The translations under genes were made by a program, and so were the position numbers. The notes beneath the pieces were generated by a model that did no database searches, was not told the origin of the DNA, and saw nothing but the letters and a program-made list of their open reading frames with translations. 64,000 nt of DNA from Glandiceps talaboti. Lineage: Eukaryota > Hemichordata > Enteropneusta > Spengelidae. Positions 12,753 to 25,151 of this stretch are shown in pieces (the stretch's first letter is position 1; every line of letters starts with the position of its first letter). The stretch covers positions 5,133,975 through 5,197,974 of the forward strand of contig NC_135554.1 of the NCBI RefSeq assembly GCF_964340395.1. Reading direction: 5' to 3'.

Positions 12753-13717
12753 ATAGATAAATACAACTACATCAAGACTTCGGCCTTTTTATTATAAAGT
12801 TTTCTATTGCCATAAATTGTGCGAGTCTCTCAGTTTCGCATATTTTAATCCGACATGGTATTGCTCACTTGTCTGGCGACGCAACAAACATGTAGCAAAA
12901 TGTGCTCAGGCTACTTAAATTGTGGTAACGTATGATGAGGTATTTTTGATCATGTAAGCATTGCGAAATATTATATAACTAGCAAGGTAGATGTAATGTA
13001 TATAATTTTGAGCTGGAATGGCGAGATTTGTAGATACCGACATATATCCTTTGATATTTTGAGTGACTGGCATGAAAGCCATGTGAAGAGAAAAATATTC
13101 ACTACATGGATCCGTAATACAAGGGGAAATGCTGACAATTAGTTTTACGGTAACGAGCACTGCACGACACGAGAGTGTCAATTAGCACGCCCGGCCAGCA
13201 AGTGTAGGACAGCCGTCAACGGCCAAGCCACTTCACATGTTATACGCACGCACAATGGGTTGACTTCTTGAAAACATCCAAAATCAACAAAAAGTAGTGA
13301 CAATTTACACAATTAATAGAAAAGTGACAAAAGCATACATAGAAACATAACTTTGTGTTAGGGAGCGATCAGTTTTGGGTGGGCCGGTGACTTTTTGTTC
13401 ATGTTGTACTTAAAAATAGTGACACCCCTGCAATTCATCCACACAATAAAAAAACACAATGACCCCCCCCCCCCCCCCATCTGTTGACAAGAAACACTCT
13501 TTTTGTTCTTGCAAAAGACACTCTATTCTCAAAGCATAATACTGCACACTGCATAGTTAATTTTACATGTTACATTTTCAGTAATTTTAAGTGTATCTGG
13601 TAAATTGCTAACCAAAACCCATTGTTTCACATGTATAAAGCTCTTTAGATAGGAACCGTATAATTGTCTGTTCAGGGACATACAAAATAGTCATGGTTTA
13701 GTAATCAAAAGTTACAT

Positions 13718-13718
<1 letters not shown>
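12094..13718. other. Non-coding stretch with (AAAT)n
   Basis: Contains an (AAAT)n microsatellite at 12681-12755 and a poly-C tract near 13463-13477 flanked by sequence similar to 33180-33270 ('...ACTGACCCCC' type). No supported gene. Confidence 0.5.
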
Positions 13719-13755
<37 letters not shown>

Positions 13756-14490
13756 TTATTATTGTTGATATAGGTCAGTGACCTGTATAAAGTTTCATTT
13801 GGTGAGATGTAAGTGTCAATCAAGTGTGAAGTCTCCATGGCGGTAGTTTCTGATATATGGGTCAATGTTTTAGTCATACAGAAATGGTGCTGATTTCCAG
13901 TATTTATCAAGTCTTGATTTGAAACAGCCAATGGTCAGACTCAGAGCATTCACAACATCAGCAGACAAATATTTCCAAGGTTGAAAGACTCTGTAATTGA
14001 AAAAATAATGGCGGATATCCAGTGATGGTGTTTTAGGTTTCTTCAACTTGAAAGAGTGACCACGAGTTGTAGGGTTCACTACGATAATGAAGGGAGATTG
14101 GGTTTTGTAGAAACCATGTGTGCATTTGCAAAGTTCAATCGTGTTGCCGTGAACACCTCTGTAAGTTAAACTTGGTAACTTCAAGGCTTTTAGTCTGTCC
14201 GGGTATGATAAATATTTCATTCATGGGATCAGTTTTGTAGCTCTTCTTTGTACTAATGGTGTTGATTTGACTTGATTTATATGGTGTCGGACTGAATGGG
14301 CATATTCAAGGTGGGGTCTGATTAGTCTACAATACAGAAAAATAAAAGTATCCTGGTCGACAAACTTGAAAGTCTTTCGTACTATTCCAACTAGGCAGTT
14401 TGCAGTTTGTACAATCTTGTTTATGTGTTGGTCAAAGATTAGTTTAGATTTCAGAAATTCAACTCGCCCCAGTTTCAACTTGCCACAATG
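13719..14490 (-). pseudogene. 5'-truncated non-LTR retrotransposon (CR1/L2-like) 3' end
   Basis: Minus-strand frames 14478-14224 and 14220-13870 are the same reading frame, separated by one TGA (14223-14221). They encode the C-terminal part of a non-LTR reverse transcriptase: a 'DQHINKIVQTANCLVGIVRKTF' type thumb region, LYCRLIRPHLEY, QRRATKLIP, then LSYPDRLKALKLPSLTYR and the RGVHGNTIE block. This is the conserved tail of CR1/L2-type ORF2 proteins. A short 3' UTR ends in (ATG)n on the coding strand (13720-13755 on plus), the microsatellite tail typical of these elements. The 5' part, including endonuclease and the RT active site, is absent. It is a dead copy, but only one inactivating change is visible, so the insertion is fairly young. 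Confidence 0.8.
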
Positions 14491-14740
14491 TCAGTGCATC
14501 GGATTTGTTGGCGATTGCTTGTTTTTATTTTTCATCATGTATTTCACATAACAAATCTGGTTTTCTTACGAAAACGATGGATGGATAAACCAAGTAGAGA
14601 GTCAAGACATAGTGGACGCATGATGTTCTATACCGTAACGTCTTTTACATGTATAACTAATGGTAATAACCGAGTGTGACTTTTGCTGTTGTGCTGTTGA
14701 TTTTTTCACATTCACCATAAACGGTTATGTTGTGTGTGTG

Positions 14741-14785
<45 letters not shown>

Positions 14786-15395
14786 ACATGTTTTTTGTTA
14801 ATTCTATGAAAAGTTATGAGAATATGTGATTTGACATCAGAATATGAAGTCATAATGTGAAAGTTTTAGATTCATCAGAATGTGAACATAAATTCAAAAA
14901 AATGTCATGTTCCTATCACCTCCTGTCTTTTACAATATTATAAAGTGAAAGTGAAGTACTGTGATTTAAGAGTTTAAATTTATATAGTACCTCTCTTTCA
15001 CTGTCGTGTTTCATAAGGAAAGAACTACAAGTAAACATCCATCTAGATTCTATATGTTGTACGTAAATCAAGGATGATACCATGTCTGCTCACATTGAGA
15101 AAGAAGACACAAACCCACATGGATGTGATGAAGGAAGGACTTCAGTGATAGTGAAGGTCAACAGGAACATGAATAAAACTTCTTTTCTGACTGACGTGAA
15201 TTAGCTGAAATAAACAATCTTGAATTTTAACACCCATAACCATTTAATTTTCACTGGGAAATGATTACCATACTATTTTGATGTTTTACCAGTGTTGGCA
15301 AGAAATAGATGTATTATGAACAATTAAGTTTCCACAGAGATTTCATTTATGAGAGGATACATGATTGAGTGTCACAGTGAATTGATTGTGACAAT
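14491..15395. other. Non-coding stretch with (GT)n
   Basis: Holds a (GT)n microsatellite at 14729-14782. No supported coding or RNA gene. Confidence 0.5.
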
Positions 15396-15690
15396 AAGGC
15401 ATATTTCATCAGTGTGGTACTCTGTAATATGCACACTGCATCTAAGTACTCTATGGTGTGTGTGTGATATAGTCTATGGTAGTCTATGGTGTGTGATATA
15501 GTGTATGGTACTCTCTAATATACACACTGCATCTAAATACTCTATGGTGTGTGATATAGTGTATGGTACTCTATGGTGTGTGATATCATAGTGTATGGTA
15601 CTCTATGGCGTGTGATATAGTGTATGGTACTCTCTAATATACACACTGCATCTAAGTACTCTATGATGGGTGATATCATAGTGTACTATA
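15396..15690. repeat. Imperfect tandem repeat, GATATAGTGTATGG type
   Basis: Several degenerate copies of a unit containing TACTCTATGGTGTGTGATAT and 'ACACACTGCATCTAA' occur with irregular spacing, consistent with a decaying minisatellite. A (GTT)n tract follows at about 15793-15842. Confidence 0.6.
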
Positions 15691-15792
15691 CTGAATTGAA
15701 GCACCCCAAAATGTATCTATTTCATTCAGACTGATTTGATTGAGGTCAAGGTTCATTTTACTGATACATTTGCTTAATGTTATTGTATATTA

Positions 15793-15843
<51 letters not shown>

Positions 15844-15959
15844 ATATTTCATAGGCTTCTCCACTGTCTATGGCTGTTCAACGTTTTCATGGTCATTACA
15901 GTTGTACACACACAACACAGTCATCCAGTTCCCACCAGAAAGTTCTTTAGGGTAATAAC

Positions 15960-16510
15960 TAGAATTGGGTTTGGGTACACATGCCATGTCTATTAATTTG
16001 CATAATTAATTTTTTTGGGGTAATTAAGCTACATCTTAAGAATGCATACTTCAAATCCAATATAATTTGGTGAATACATGGGTGATAACAAAGTGCATGT
16101 GTCATGTAAAGTTTGATAATATAGCTTGTGGTTTTAATGTCTCATTTGCATAATTAACAATTTTCAGTAATTACGTAGCTTTCAGTTTTAATTATTTGCA
16201 TAATTAAATGATTTTCAGTAATAAGGCTATGTATGAAGAGTGAAAGCTTCAAGTTCTATATAATTTGGTACATACACTCGTGATACCAGGGTGCATGTGT
16301 CTTTCCTTTAGTGTTAATGTGCTAATTACATAATTAATGATTTCCAGTAATTAGGCTATGTATGAAGAGTGCAAGCTTCAAGTTCTATATAATTTAGTAT
16401 ATTCATTCATTATACCTGGGTGCATATATCTCGTAAAGCTTACTGATGTAACTCTTAGTGTCAGTGAGTCAATTGCATAATTAATTATTTTCAGGAATTA
16501 GGCTGTATCT
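15960..16510. repeat. Tandem repeat of ~130-145 bp units
   Basis: About four diverged copies share TTGCATAATTAA, 'ttttcagtaattaggct', 'aagcttcaagttctatataattt' and 'gggtgcatgtgtc' in the same order. No ORF. It is a degraded satellite-like array, possibly the internal repeat of a larger element. Confidence 0.65.
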
Positions 16511-17215
16511 TAAGAATGTATATACTACGTGCAAATACGTGCATTCTCCACGCGCTACCGTATCATCATATAGCATAGGCGACATAACATCACCATGCAT
16601 TGCAATATTGTAACAGTAGGCCTGTTGGCACGATTATCGTAACATTGTAACGAGTATCGAGGTATCACTGTACCTCAAGGAGAAATTGTTACACTATTTG
16701 GAAGTTTGATGCACGGCGGTACGCGATACGGACCACTGATGACATAGCGCAGTTTAATTTCCGGGTTGTGGAAGTGTGGTTTTGACATTTATATTGTCGA
16801 TAATTGATTTTTTTACATGTTCTAAAAAGAATAACTACTTTCCTATGTTTGTTGGTACAGTAACATTCCTAAATCATCGAGTTGAATTGAGAAATCGTGA
16901 TGTTTGGCAACATGTCAACAAAAACATTTGTCCAAAGACCAACGTACGTTGGTGGAGGGTCTATGATAAGTTGGCTGATTGAAAATGAACAATATTAATC
17001 TAATGGCCATGATAGTTTTTGAAACCAACAACTGCATAGAGTGTTGACTTTCTTTACTTCTCGTCCATATCAGAGAATTAGATGTCATTCAATAAAATAA
17101 ATTTGGATGGTCAATACCCCTGGCAAATGACCCAAATCAAGTGTATCAATCCTGGCCCAGCAGCCGGTCACAAATGAATCTACCCTGCGCGAGCTTATGG
17201 GCTTTGCCTAGTTAT
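16511..17215. other. Non-coding stretch
   Basis: No supported gene. The segment 16535-16770 is less AT-rich than its surroundings, but no exon was recognised. Confidence 0.5.
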
Positions 17216-17790
17216 GATATTATCTTATACAGTGGTTTACTTGGCTCTTATGATGCATACAAAGAGTGACTTGAGATTAGAGTAAGCTGTTGCATATCCA
17301 ACGTGCACTAAAGAAATGAGCAAAATTTATGACAATGGGAAGAGGGCTGAGAAGTCATTGAACCATCAAAATTCGCATAATCTGAAAGGACTTGAAATGG
17401 TTTGCTCTTTGTGTGTGTGTGTGTGTGTTTGTAAGACTTTAAATTATGTCTATGGTTTGATACTGTATGCATCTGAATGGCTTCCAACATTGTCTTGCTT
17501 TTCACCTTTGGAGTGATAATGTCTTTCTCCCAAGTTAAGTGGCTAAGTATCTTCATGCATAGTTTATCAAGCATTATGACACATCTCCATGTGTAGGTTA
17601 GAGCTTACAATGGGACATCTCTTATACATGTGGAATCCACATCCTTCTAAAGTAATCTTGGTTGGACTGTTGTTGTAGTTGGTTATCACTGTTATTTGAA
17701 TGCATCATCATGCCATTTTAAATATCCACTGTAGTGTAGGTGATTGAAGAGGTTGCTAACATAATTCTGGAATTTCATTTGGCATAACTT
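17216..17790 (+). repeat. Dispersed repeat, copy B
   Basis: Second copy of the repeat at 2262-2740, same strand, with a (GT)n insertion near 17410. The shared blocks occur in the same order with length differences. Confidence 0.6.
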
Positions 17791-18002
17791 AAGTTTATAT
17801 CTACATATTGGGTACCTGTTACTGTCCTTGTGTGAATGTAGAATGAAGTAGTGTCTAGAAAACCTTGAGCTTTAATGTCCTGGTAACAAACTAACTGTTA
17901 AATCAATAAACAAAAACACAAAACACAAACTTTGGCTATCTTGGGAGCTACTCAGCACCACTTGCAGTTGGGAAGATCACCAGCAGGTCTAAGGAGTATA
18001 GG

Positions 18003-18270
18003 CTACCAGGAGACGTCCCGGCAGACATAGCTAGGTGGTGAATTGTAGAGGGATAATTTGCAGTAAGCTGAGAAGAGCACCTGGGAGGACCAGGCAGGTG
18101 TCTGTATACTAGCTACCTGCATATGACCCGGCAGACATAGCTAGGTTGTGAATTTGTACTGGGGAGAATTTATAATATGCCAAGAAGAGCACCCGGGGAG
18201 GACCCGGCAGGCGTTTTTATCCGAGCCACCTGGGGAGGACCAGGCAGACATAGCTAGGTGATGAATTTGT
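18003..18270. repeat. Tandem repeat with CCGGCAGACATAGCTAGGT core
   Basis: About 2.3 copies of a ~115-bp unit. Each has GGCAGACATAGCTAGGT, 'gaatttgta' and 'aagagcacc.gggaggacc'. No ORF. Confidence 0.65.
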
Positions 18271-19154
18271 ATTCCAAATGAGCTGATTGATTAGTATTCA
18301 GCTGACTGTAAACTGGATTGGGGTAATTGAACAAGGGGAAAAGGCCCAAAAGTAGTGGAATGAACGATGTGAATGTAACGAATGCCCCCAAGACAGTTAA
18401 CAGTGAGTGGTGGAGACTAATGAAAGTAGATTAGGAAGCCTCCGAATGCAGTATACAATACACTACATGTATGTGTGTGTGTCATGCTTAGTTGAACTTG
18501 CTGAATGTCAACGTCTAGTCCATTTTCACTTTGACTGGTATATGCAAATTTATTCATATTTTCAGGAGGGCTTCTAGGCTTACATCAATAAGTAGGTGCT
18601 GAGCAACAGTCATGCACAATTTGGCGCCTTTATGTAAATTATTTTCCTGAATTATAGGTGTTTTCAATGTTAATAATGGCCATTGTGAATTTTTTTGATA
18701 TACATAAATATATGCAAATATTTTAAAATATCTTCCAGATTGGCCTGAAATTTGGTGGGTGTGTAAATTAAGATTTGTTCATGACATGGTGATTTCATCA
18801 TCAATATGCAAATTAAGGCTAAAAATGTGTCATTTTAGTCAAAAATCTTTAATTCCAAAACGACTGAGTAGAATTGGCTGACATTTGATGGGGCTGCATC
18901 TAGGGGTGTATAGATGACGAAATATTAAGCATATAATGATGAGATATCAGTGATATTAAATTAGATTTTGGCCAAAAATGTATATCTCAAAAGGTACTTG
19001 GTCAATAAGCCTAAAACTTGGTGAGATGTTTCTAGAAGTGTTATTCTGAATTTCTTCAAAACATTTTGACACAATTGGCCCTAGCAACCATGACCAACAA
19101 CCAAATGGCAGTATATTTTGGTCAAATAACAACATCATCTTGAAGGCAAGTTAG
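18271..19154. other. Non-coding AT-rich repeat debris
   Basis: Contains recurrent strings such as 'atatgcaaat' and 'cctgaaatttggtg', as seen in degraded repeats. No supported gene. Confidence 0.45.
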
Positions 19155-19660
19155 TAAACATTCAAAAATGGTATGCAAATATCCCCTGAATCTATGATCA
19201 CACCCGTAACAACATCCAAACGGTGGTGTATGTCACAAAGATAACAACATGTAGTCTTAGACAAGTGAACACACATTCAAAAAATGTATGCAAATATGCC
19301 TAGCAACAAAGACCATGTCCATGGCAACAGCCAAGTGGTCACATATATTGTAAATAGAACACCAGGGATTAATAGACAAATGAATAAACATTCAAAAAAT
19401 GTATGTAAATGTACCTAGCAATGAGACAACTCCCATAGCAACAGCCAAATGATCACGTTTTTTGCAAAGATAACATCAGGGATTCATAAACCAGTGTACG
19501 AGTATTCAAAAAATATATGCAAATATGTCTCGCGAAATGACCATGCCCATAGCAACATCGAAATGATTGCGTATATTGTAAAGATAACAAGAGGGTAGGA
19601 TAGGCAATTGGATAGTCATTCAACAAATGAACGCCTATACCTAGCATGAATCAGCATGTG
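19155..19660. repeat. Tandem repeat of ~115-bp units
   Basis: About 4.5 diverged units share 'CATTCAAAAAATGTATGCAAAT', 'cctagcaa', 'ccatagcaacagccaaatg' and 'aagataaca..aggga'. No coding potential. Confidence 0.65.
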
Positions 19661-19854
19661 GATAAACATTTTTAATAACTGTACCGTTGTGGTACAAAGC
19701 GATTAGCGTTATTTGTGTTAATTTTTTCTGGGCTAATATGAAATAAGCAGTCCTCTTTAATAGTTACCTGCACATGTGATACTTCTTTCCTCTATTCAAT
19801 TTCTTTACAACACACAGGCACAACTATAATCATATCGTCAGTAAAACATCAAAA

Positions 19855-19923
19855 GCTGAATGGGTTCGAACCCCGGACCAAAGGAGTAAGAGGCAAGTGT
19901 TTCAACCACTCGGCCATCAACAA
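19855..19923 (-). repeat. tRNA-derived fragment (SINE-like or tRNA pseudogene)
   Basis: On the minus strand the segment carries a pol III A box (TGGCCGAGTGGTT) and a B box (GGTTCGAACCC) at tRNA-like spacing. The acceptor ends (GTTGATG at the 5' side) do not pair with the 3' side, and the T stem has mismatches, so a working tRNA is unlikely. A tRNA-derived SINE head or a decayed tRNA copy fits best. No SINE tail was identified. Confidence 0.55.
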
Positions 19924-20739
19924 CCCTGGGATTAGAAAGGAAATTCTTTCATGCATAAACTTCATGAAATTATAATTTCGTAGTATGTTTGTTCTTATTA
20001 CCTTAAATTAATTAACATGGAACTTCTTAATGAATATTTCAAAAAATTTAACATATATAACTATAAAAGATCTCTTATAAAATGATGATTGCTAAATACA
20101 ATTGTAGGAGCTACCAAAACCAAGATAAACAAATCACAACAATGTCATAACAAACGTGGTTAATGTTACGAAATATTTGCACTTGTTGATTAAGTCTGTT
20201 GCTTTCTATGTTTCTGCTCCAGTCTTGGTGATCGTCTCTATGGAACTGCAACTCAAAAGAAAGAAAGCAGATTAATTACATTCTATTAAGGGATTTATAT
20301 TTGAGTTATATAATAACTTATTGTCATTAACTCTACTGATTCCATTTATATAACGAGACACTTTTTGGGTAACTGTCTGTCAGTTATTTTGACTGAGGTT
20401 AAGCCAAGGATAAAATAACACATATCTACCACACAAGTGACATGTAGAAACATTAAATTGACGAGGACCAGCACCATGCTTTGGGTTGTATGTTTGTTTT
20501 GTTTTTAAACACCACTGCTATTACCTGCAACTCTGTATCTTTGAATTGGTGAAAGGAATAATGCACAGTGTTATTGTTTGCGGGTTTCCTGACAGTTTCA
20601 ATGTGCAAAAAGTGTCACATTAAAGGGAATTTAGAGTACTGTTGAAACAATGGGGATGAAAGAACTGGAATATAACTGATAAGTATATATAGTACAGATC
20701 CGAGACCATTTCGGTGATTTAACAGAATGCATTATGGGT

Positions 20740-20885
20740 AGACGTTTGTTATTTTGTTCAGAGTGAAGACCATTTAGTAGATCCAAATGTGAATCCAAAA
20801 ATAAAATTCAGTAAATACCTGACTACAAATGACCTGACCTGACCTGACCTAACCTGCACCTGGCCTGTACCTGCATTTTATACCG
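20740..20885 (+). repeat. Solo end of the GACCTGACCT inverted-repeat element
   Basis: Matches the ~100-bp inverted arms of the element at 37596-38822. It has 'aatgtgaatccaaa.ataaaattcag', a (GACCT)n-like core, 'GCACCTGGCCTGTACCTGC' and an end TATACCGACC. The partner arm is missing, so this is a solo or truncated copy. Confidence 0.6.
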
Positions 20886-20951
20886 ACCGCTATTGGTATG
20901 GTAAAGCATCTGTCTAATCTGTCTGTGAGTGAGTGAGTGTAATCAACTTAA

Positions 20952-23281
20952 AGGTGATTCAAAATGCTCACATTCACTATCGCTAATTTGCTAGAGGACA
21001 CGTTTGTGAAACGCATTCTGGTTTTAAAACTTTTAAAAAGCATCTGCAAACACCTTAAAATGACCCTTTTTCAGTCAGTTCCCTTCGGATTTACTTCGAG
21101 AACTTTCGGGTATTTCCGGTCCCATCTAGACCACGGGATTTTATGACGTCATAAGGAGTATGGCGTTAGCACTAAGACTATGACGAGCGTAGTCACTAGG
21201 TGAATAAAACTCAACAGCATTGTGAAAAAATACATTGCTGGTGGTTGTAATAGTCATCAGTAAACAAAAACTACAGTCTACATGTCTTATTAACCAACAT
21301 TTGCCGATATTTACTCACACTTTCTCATTAATTGTCAGTGTCTGTGGGTATAAATGCTAAAATATTATTTCCCCATATTATGGCAAAATAAATCTAAACG
21401 GCTTGACTAGATATACATAAACACTTGTAATGTCGCGTGTTTCACATTCATTGACTTTTATTTATCTGAGTTTTTATTATTTGCCGACAAGAAGCATTCC
21501 GATACCGTCCTGACGAGCATTGAGGGCATCCCGATGACAACATATCAATCAATCGTACTCGTGTCACCTTTTGAACGGCGCATTTAACAACAAAGTAAAC
21601 ATATTTCATCTCGAATAAATATATTAGCTATTAGATTTCCCATATTATCAGCAATAAAATTGTAACGAATTAAGGAAATTTCGTGAGTTTTGTGTTGTCA
21701 TTTGACTTTAGCAACTCGTCTGGAAGAAAACTTGTATGGTTTCCCTTGTTGCGATATCACTTCATACAACAAGCCTATTTAATATTCATTAGAAGAATTT
21801 TGTAACGAATCATGGTATTCGGGGTATTCAGTTTAGGAAACCAACAAATCAAATATCGCGATGTGTTCATGATATTATACATGATTGGACAATATTGACG
21901 TCGGTAGTCAAGGTCGTGACCCCAGCACATGGTTACGTGAGAAAGCCTGCAACTAGATACTTAGCCACGTCCGGTCCAATTTCTCAGTGTTTGTTTTTAT
22001 GTTAGAGACGTTATTTCTGTACGACTTGAAGAATTTTACAATATATCTAATATGGATTATATCAACACGTGGATAAATTCAACCCGACACGAATGTGCTC
22101 TTCCAAGTCCATACGTACATACACTACTTCAGCTTTGATCGGCGGAACTATCCTACGTATACTGCCGCGGCTGCGGTGACTGCACAAAACTTGACAGCAC
22201 TACCCACCTACCGATAATCAAATATATAATAATCACCTGTATACCGTGATAAAAACAAGCAATAATTCGAGTCCCCAACAAGTCGATGAGACCTACTTCT
22301 GTTCAGTCTGATCCGAATGCGAGTTTCTGAGGTTTTACATGGGTCTCAGACTCCGACTAGAGTATTGCGCCCTAGACAGCCCTGGCCGAAAATAATAGAT
22401 GTAAACTTGCGTTCACAAGCCAAACATGTGACAATATAAGAAACATTTACAGGTCACTCTCATTTTATATATGGACAACAAAATTAGGTCGGTCACAGTT
22501 CCATTTACATGATGCAATGACTCGGAGCAAATCGAATCAATTAGTGTATTATGGGAGCAACAAATATATTGTGGCACTGCATGTCCCCATACGCCTTCAT
22601 GAAGTTTCCCATTCGTATTCTTATAGCTAGTATATTCGAGATATTATTCGAGATGAAATATGTTTACTTTGTTGTTAAATGCGCCGTTCAAAAGGCGACG
22701 CGAGTACGATTGGGCTAAAATATGCCTTCATTGGGATGCCGTCAACGCTCGTCGGCAAATAATAAAAACTCAGATAAATAAAAGTCAATGAATGTGAAAC
22801 ACATTACAAGTGTTTATGTATATCTAGTCAAGCCGTTTTGATTTATTTTGCCATAATATGGGGAGATCATATTTTAGCATTTATACCCACAGACACTGAC
22901 AATTAGTGAGAAAGTGTGAGTAAATATCGGTAAATGTGGTTAATAAGACATGTAGACTGTAGTTTTTGTTTACTGATGACTATTACAACCACCAGCAATG
23001 TATTTTTTCACAATGCTGTTGAGTTTTATTCACCTAGTGACTACGCTCGTCATAGTCTTAGTGCTAACGCCATACTCCTTATGACGTCATAAAATCCCGT
23101 GGTCTAGATGGGACCGGAAATACCTGAAAACTCCCGAAGTAAATCCGAAGGGAACTGACTGAAAAAAGGTCATTTTAAGGTGTTTGCAGATGCTTTTTAA
23201 AAGTTTTAAAACCAGAATGCGTTTCACAAACGTGTCGTCTAGCAAATTAGCGATAGTGAATGTGAGCATATTGAATCACCT
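20952..23281. mobile_element. 2.33-kb element with ~650-bp inverted arms and TTAA duplication
   Basis: The left arm (20952-about 21625) and right arm (about 22640-23281) are near-identical reverse complements that differ by scattered substitutions and small indels. The ends are AGGTGATTCAA and TTGAATCACCT, each directly flanked by TTAA (20948-20951, 23282-23285). The ~1.0-kb core has no transposase ORF but includes a segment of higher GC near 22130-22390. A TTAA duplication is typical of piggyBac and some other DNA transposons, but the termini do not begin with the usual piggyBac CCY, so the superfamily is unresolved. The high arm identity suggests recent insertion or arm conversion. Confidence 0.8.
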
Positions 23282-23285
23282 TTAA

Positions 23286-24600
<1,315 letters not shown>

Positions 24601-24607
24601 CATCCAG

Positions 24608-24744
24608 CGCCAGTAATTGGACAAACACAGGGGAACAGTAGAAACGTGACTTTAATACGGATAAACAATCATGGCGGAACGCATGTACCCAGAATGCAAA
24701 GCGTTCAGGGTAAACGTAAATAATTTAATACAAGCCTACTGGCG
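24608..24744 (-). repeat. 3' LTR
   Basis: 137-bp copy matching the split LTR on the right. Its ends are the inverted octamers CGCCAGTA and TACTGGCG, not TG..CA. The sequence holds ATGGCGG and CCCAGAATGC, motifs like YY1 and ZNF143/Staf promoter sites; this reading is inference. Confidence 0.85.
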
Positions 24745-24761
24745 TGACTCCTCTTTTCTCT
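24745..24761 (-). other. Polypurine tract
   Basis: On the minus strand AGAGAAAAGAGGAGTCA immediately precedes the 3' LTR, the usual place for the plus-strand primer of LTR elements. Confidence 0.65.
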
Positions 24762-24994
24762 GATCTCTCTCTCTTGCAAACTGGAAATGATCGTTCAACT
24801 TGAGAAGACTACATGAGAAAAATGTCTGAAAAGTTTCAAAAATGTCTGAAAAGTTTCAAAATGTCAAAAGGGTTCTCAAAACCGACCTGCAATGACAAAG
24901 GGCATGCAGAGGTAACAATAACAACTGTTAAAGTGTTTGGAGTCATGGCCGGATTGTCTCCACAGACAAAACTGCAAATGAAAAACTGACAAAA

Positions 24995-25137
24995 TAAACG
25001 AGTTCGTAATGACGAACAGAGGTGTCCACACAATGGCACAAATAACTGGCTTGCAGTGACAAAGTGAGGTGCCCACACAATGGCACAAATAAACAGGTTC
25101 GCAATGACGAACAAAGTTGCCCACACAATGGCAATTC
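24995..25137 (-). repeat. ~60-bp tandem repeat in the retroelement 3' region
   Basis: About 2.3 copies of a unit with 'ttcg.aatgacgaac' or 'ttgcagtgacaaag' followed by 'CCCACACAATGGCA', between the pol stop and the 3' LTR. A minus frame over it (25171-24836, 111 codons) is hydrophobic and overlaps the end of pol in another frame. It occupies the position where env would be, but its content comes from the repeat and no envelope features are seen. Confidence 0.6.
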
Positions 25138-25151
25138 CGAGACTGACTATG

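Noticed and set aside
13719-13760. Short direct repeats considered as a CRISPR array (also 54253-56180)
   Set aside because: These are microsatellite/minisatellite units without unique spacers, in an intron-bearing animal genome.
19855-19923. Functional tRNA gene
   Set aside because: Acceptor and T stems do not pair well; only the A and B boxes are preserved.
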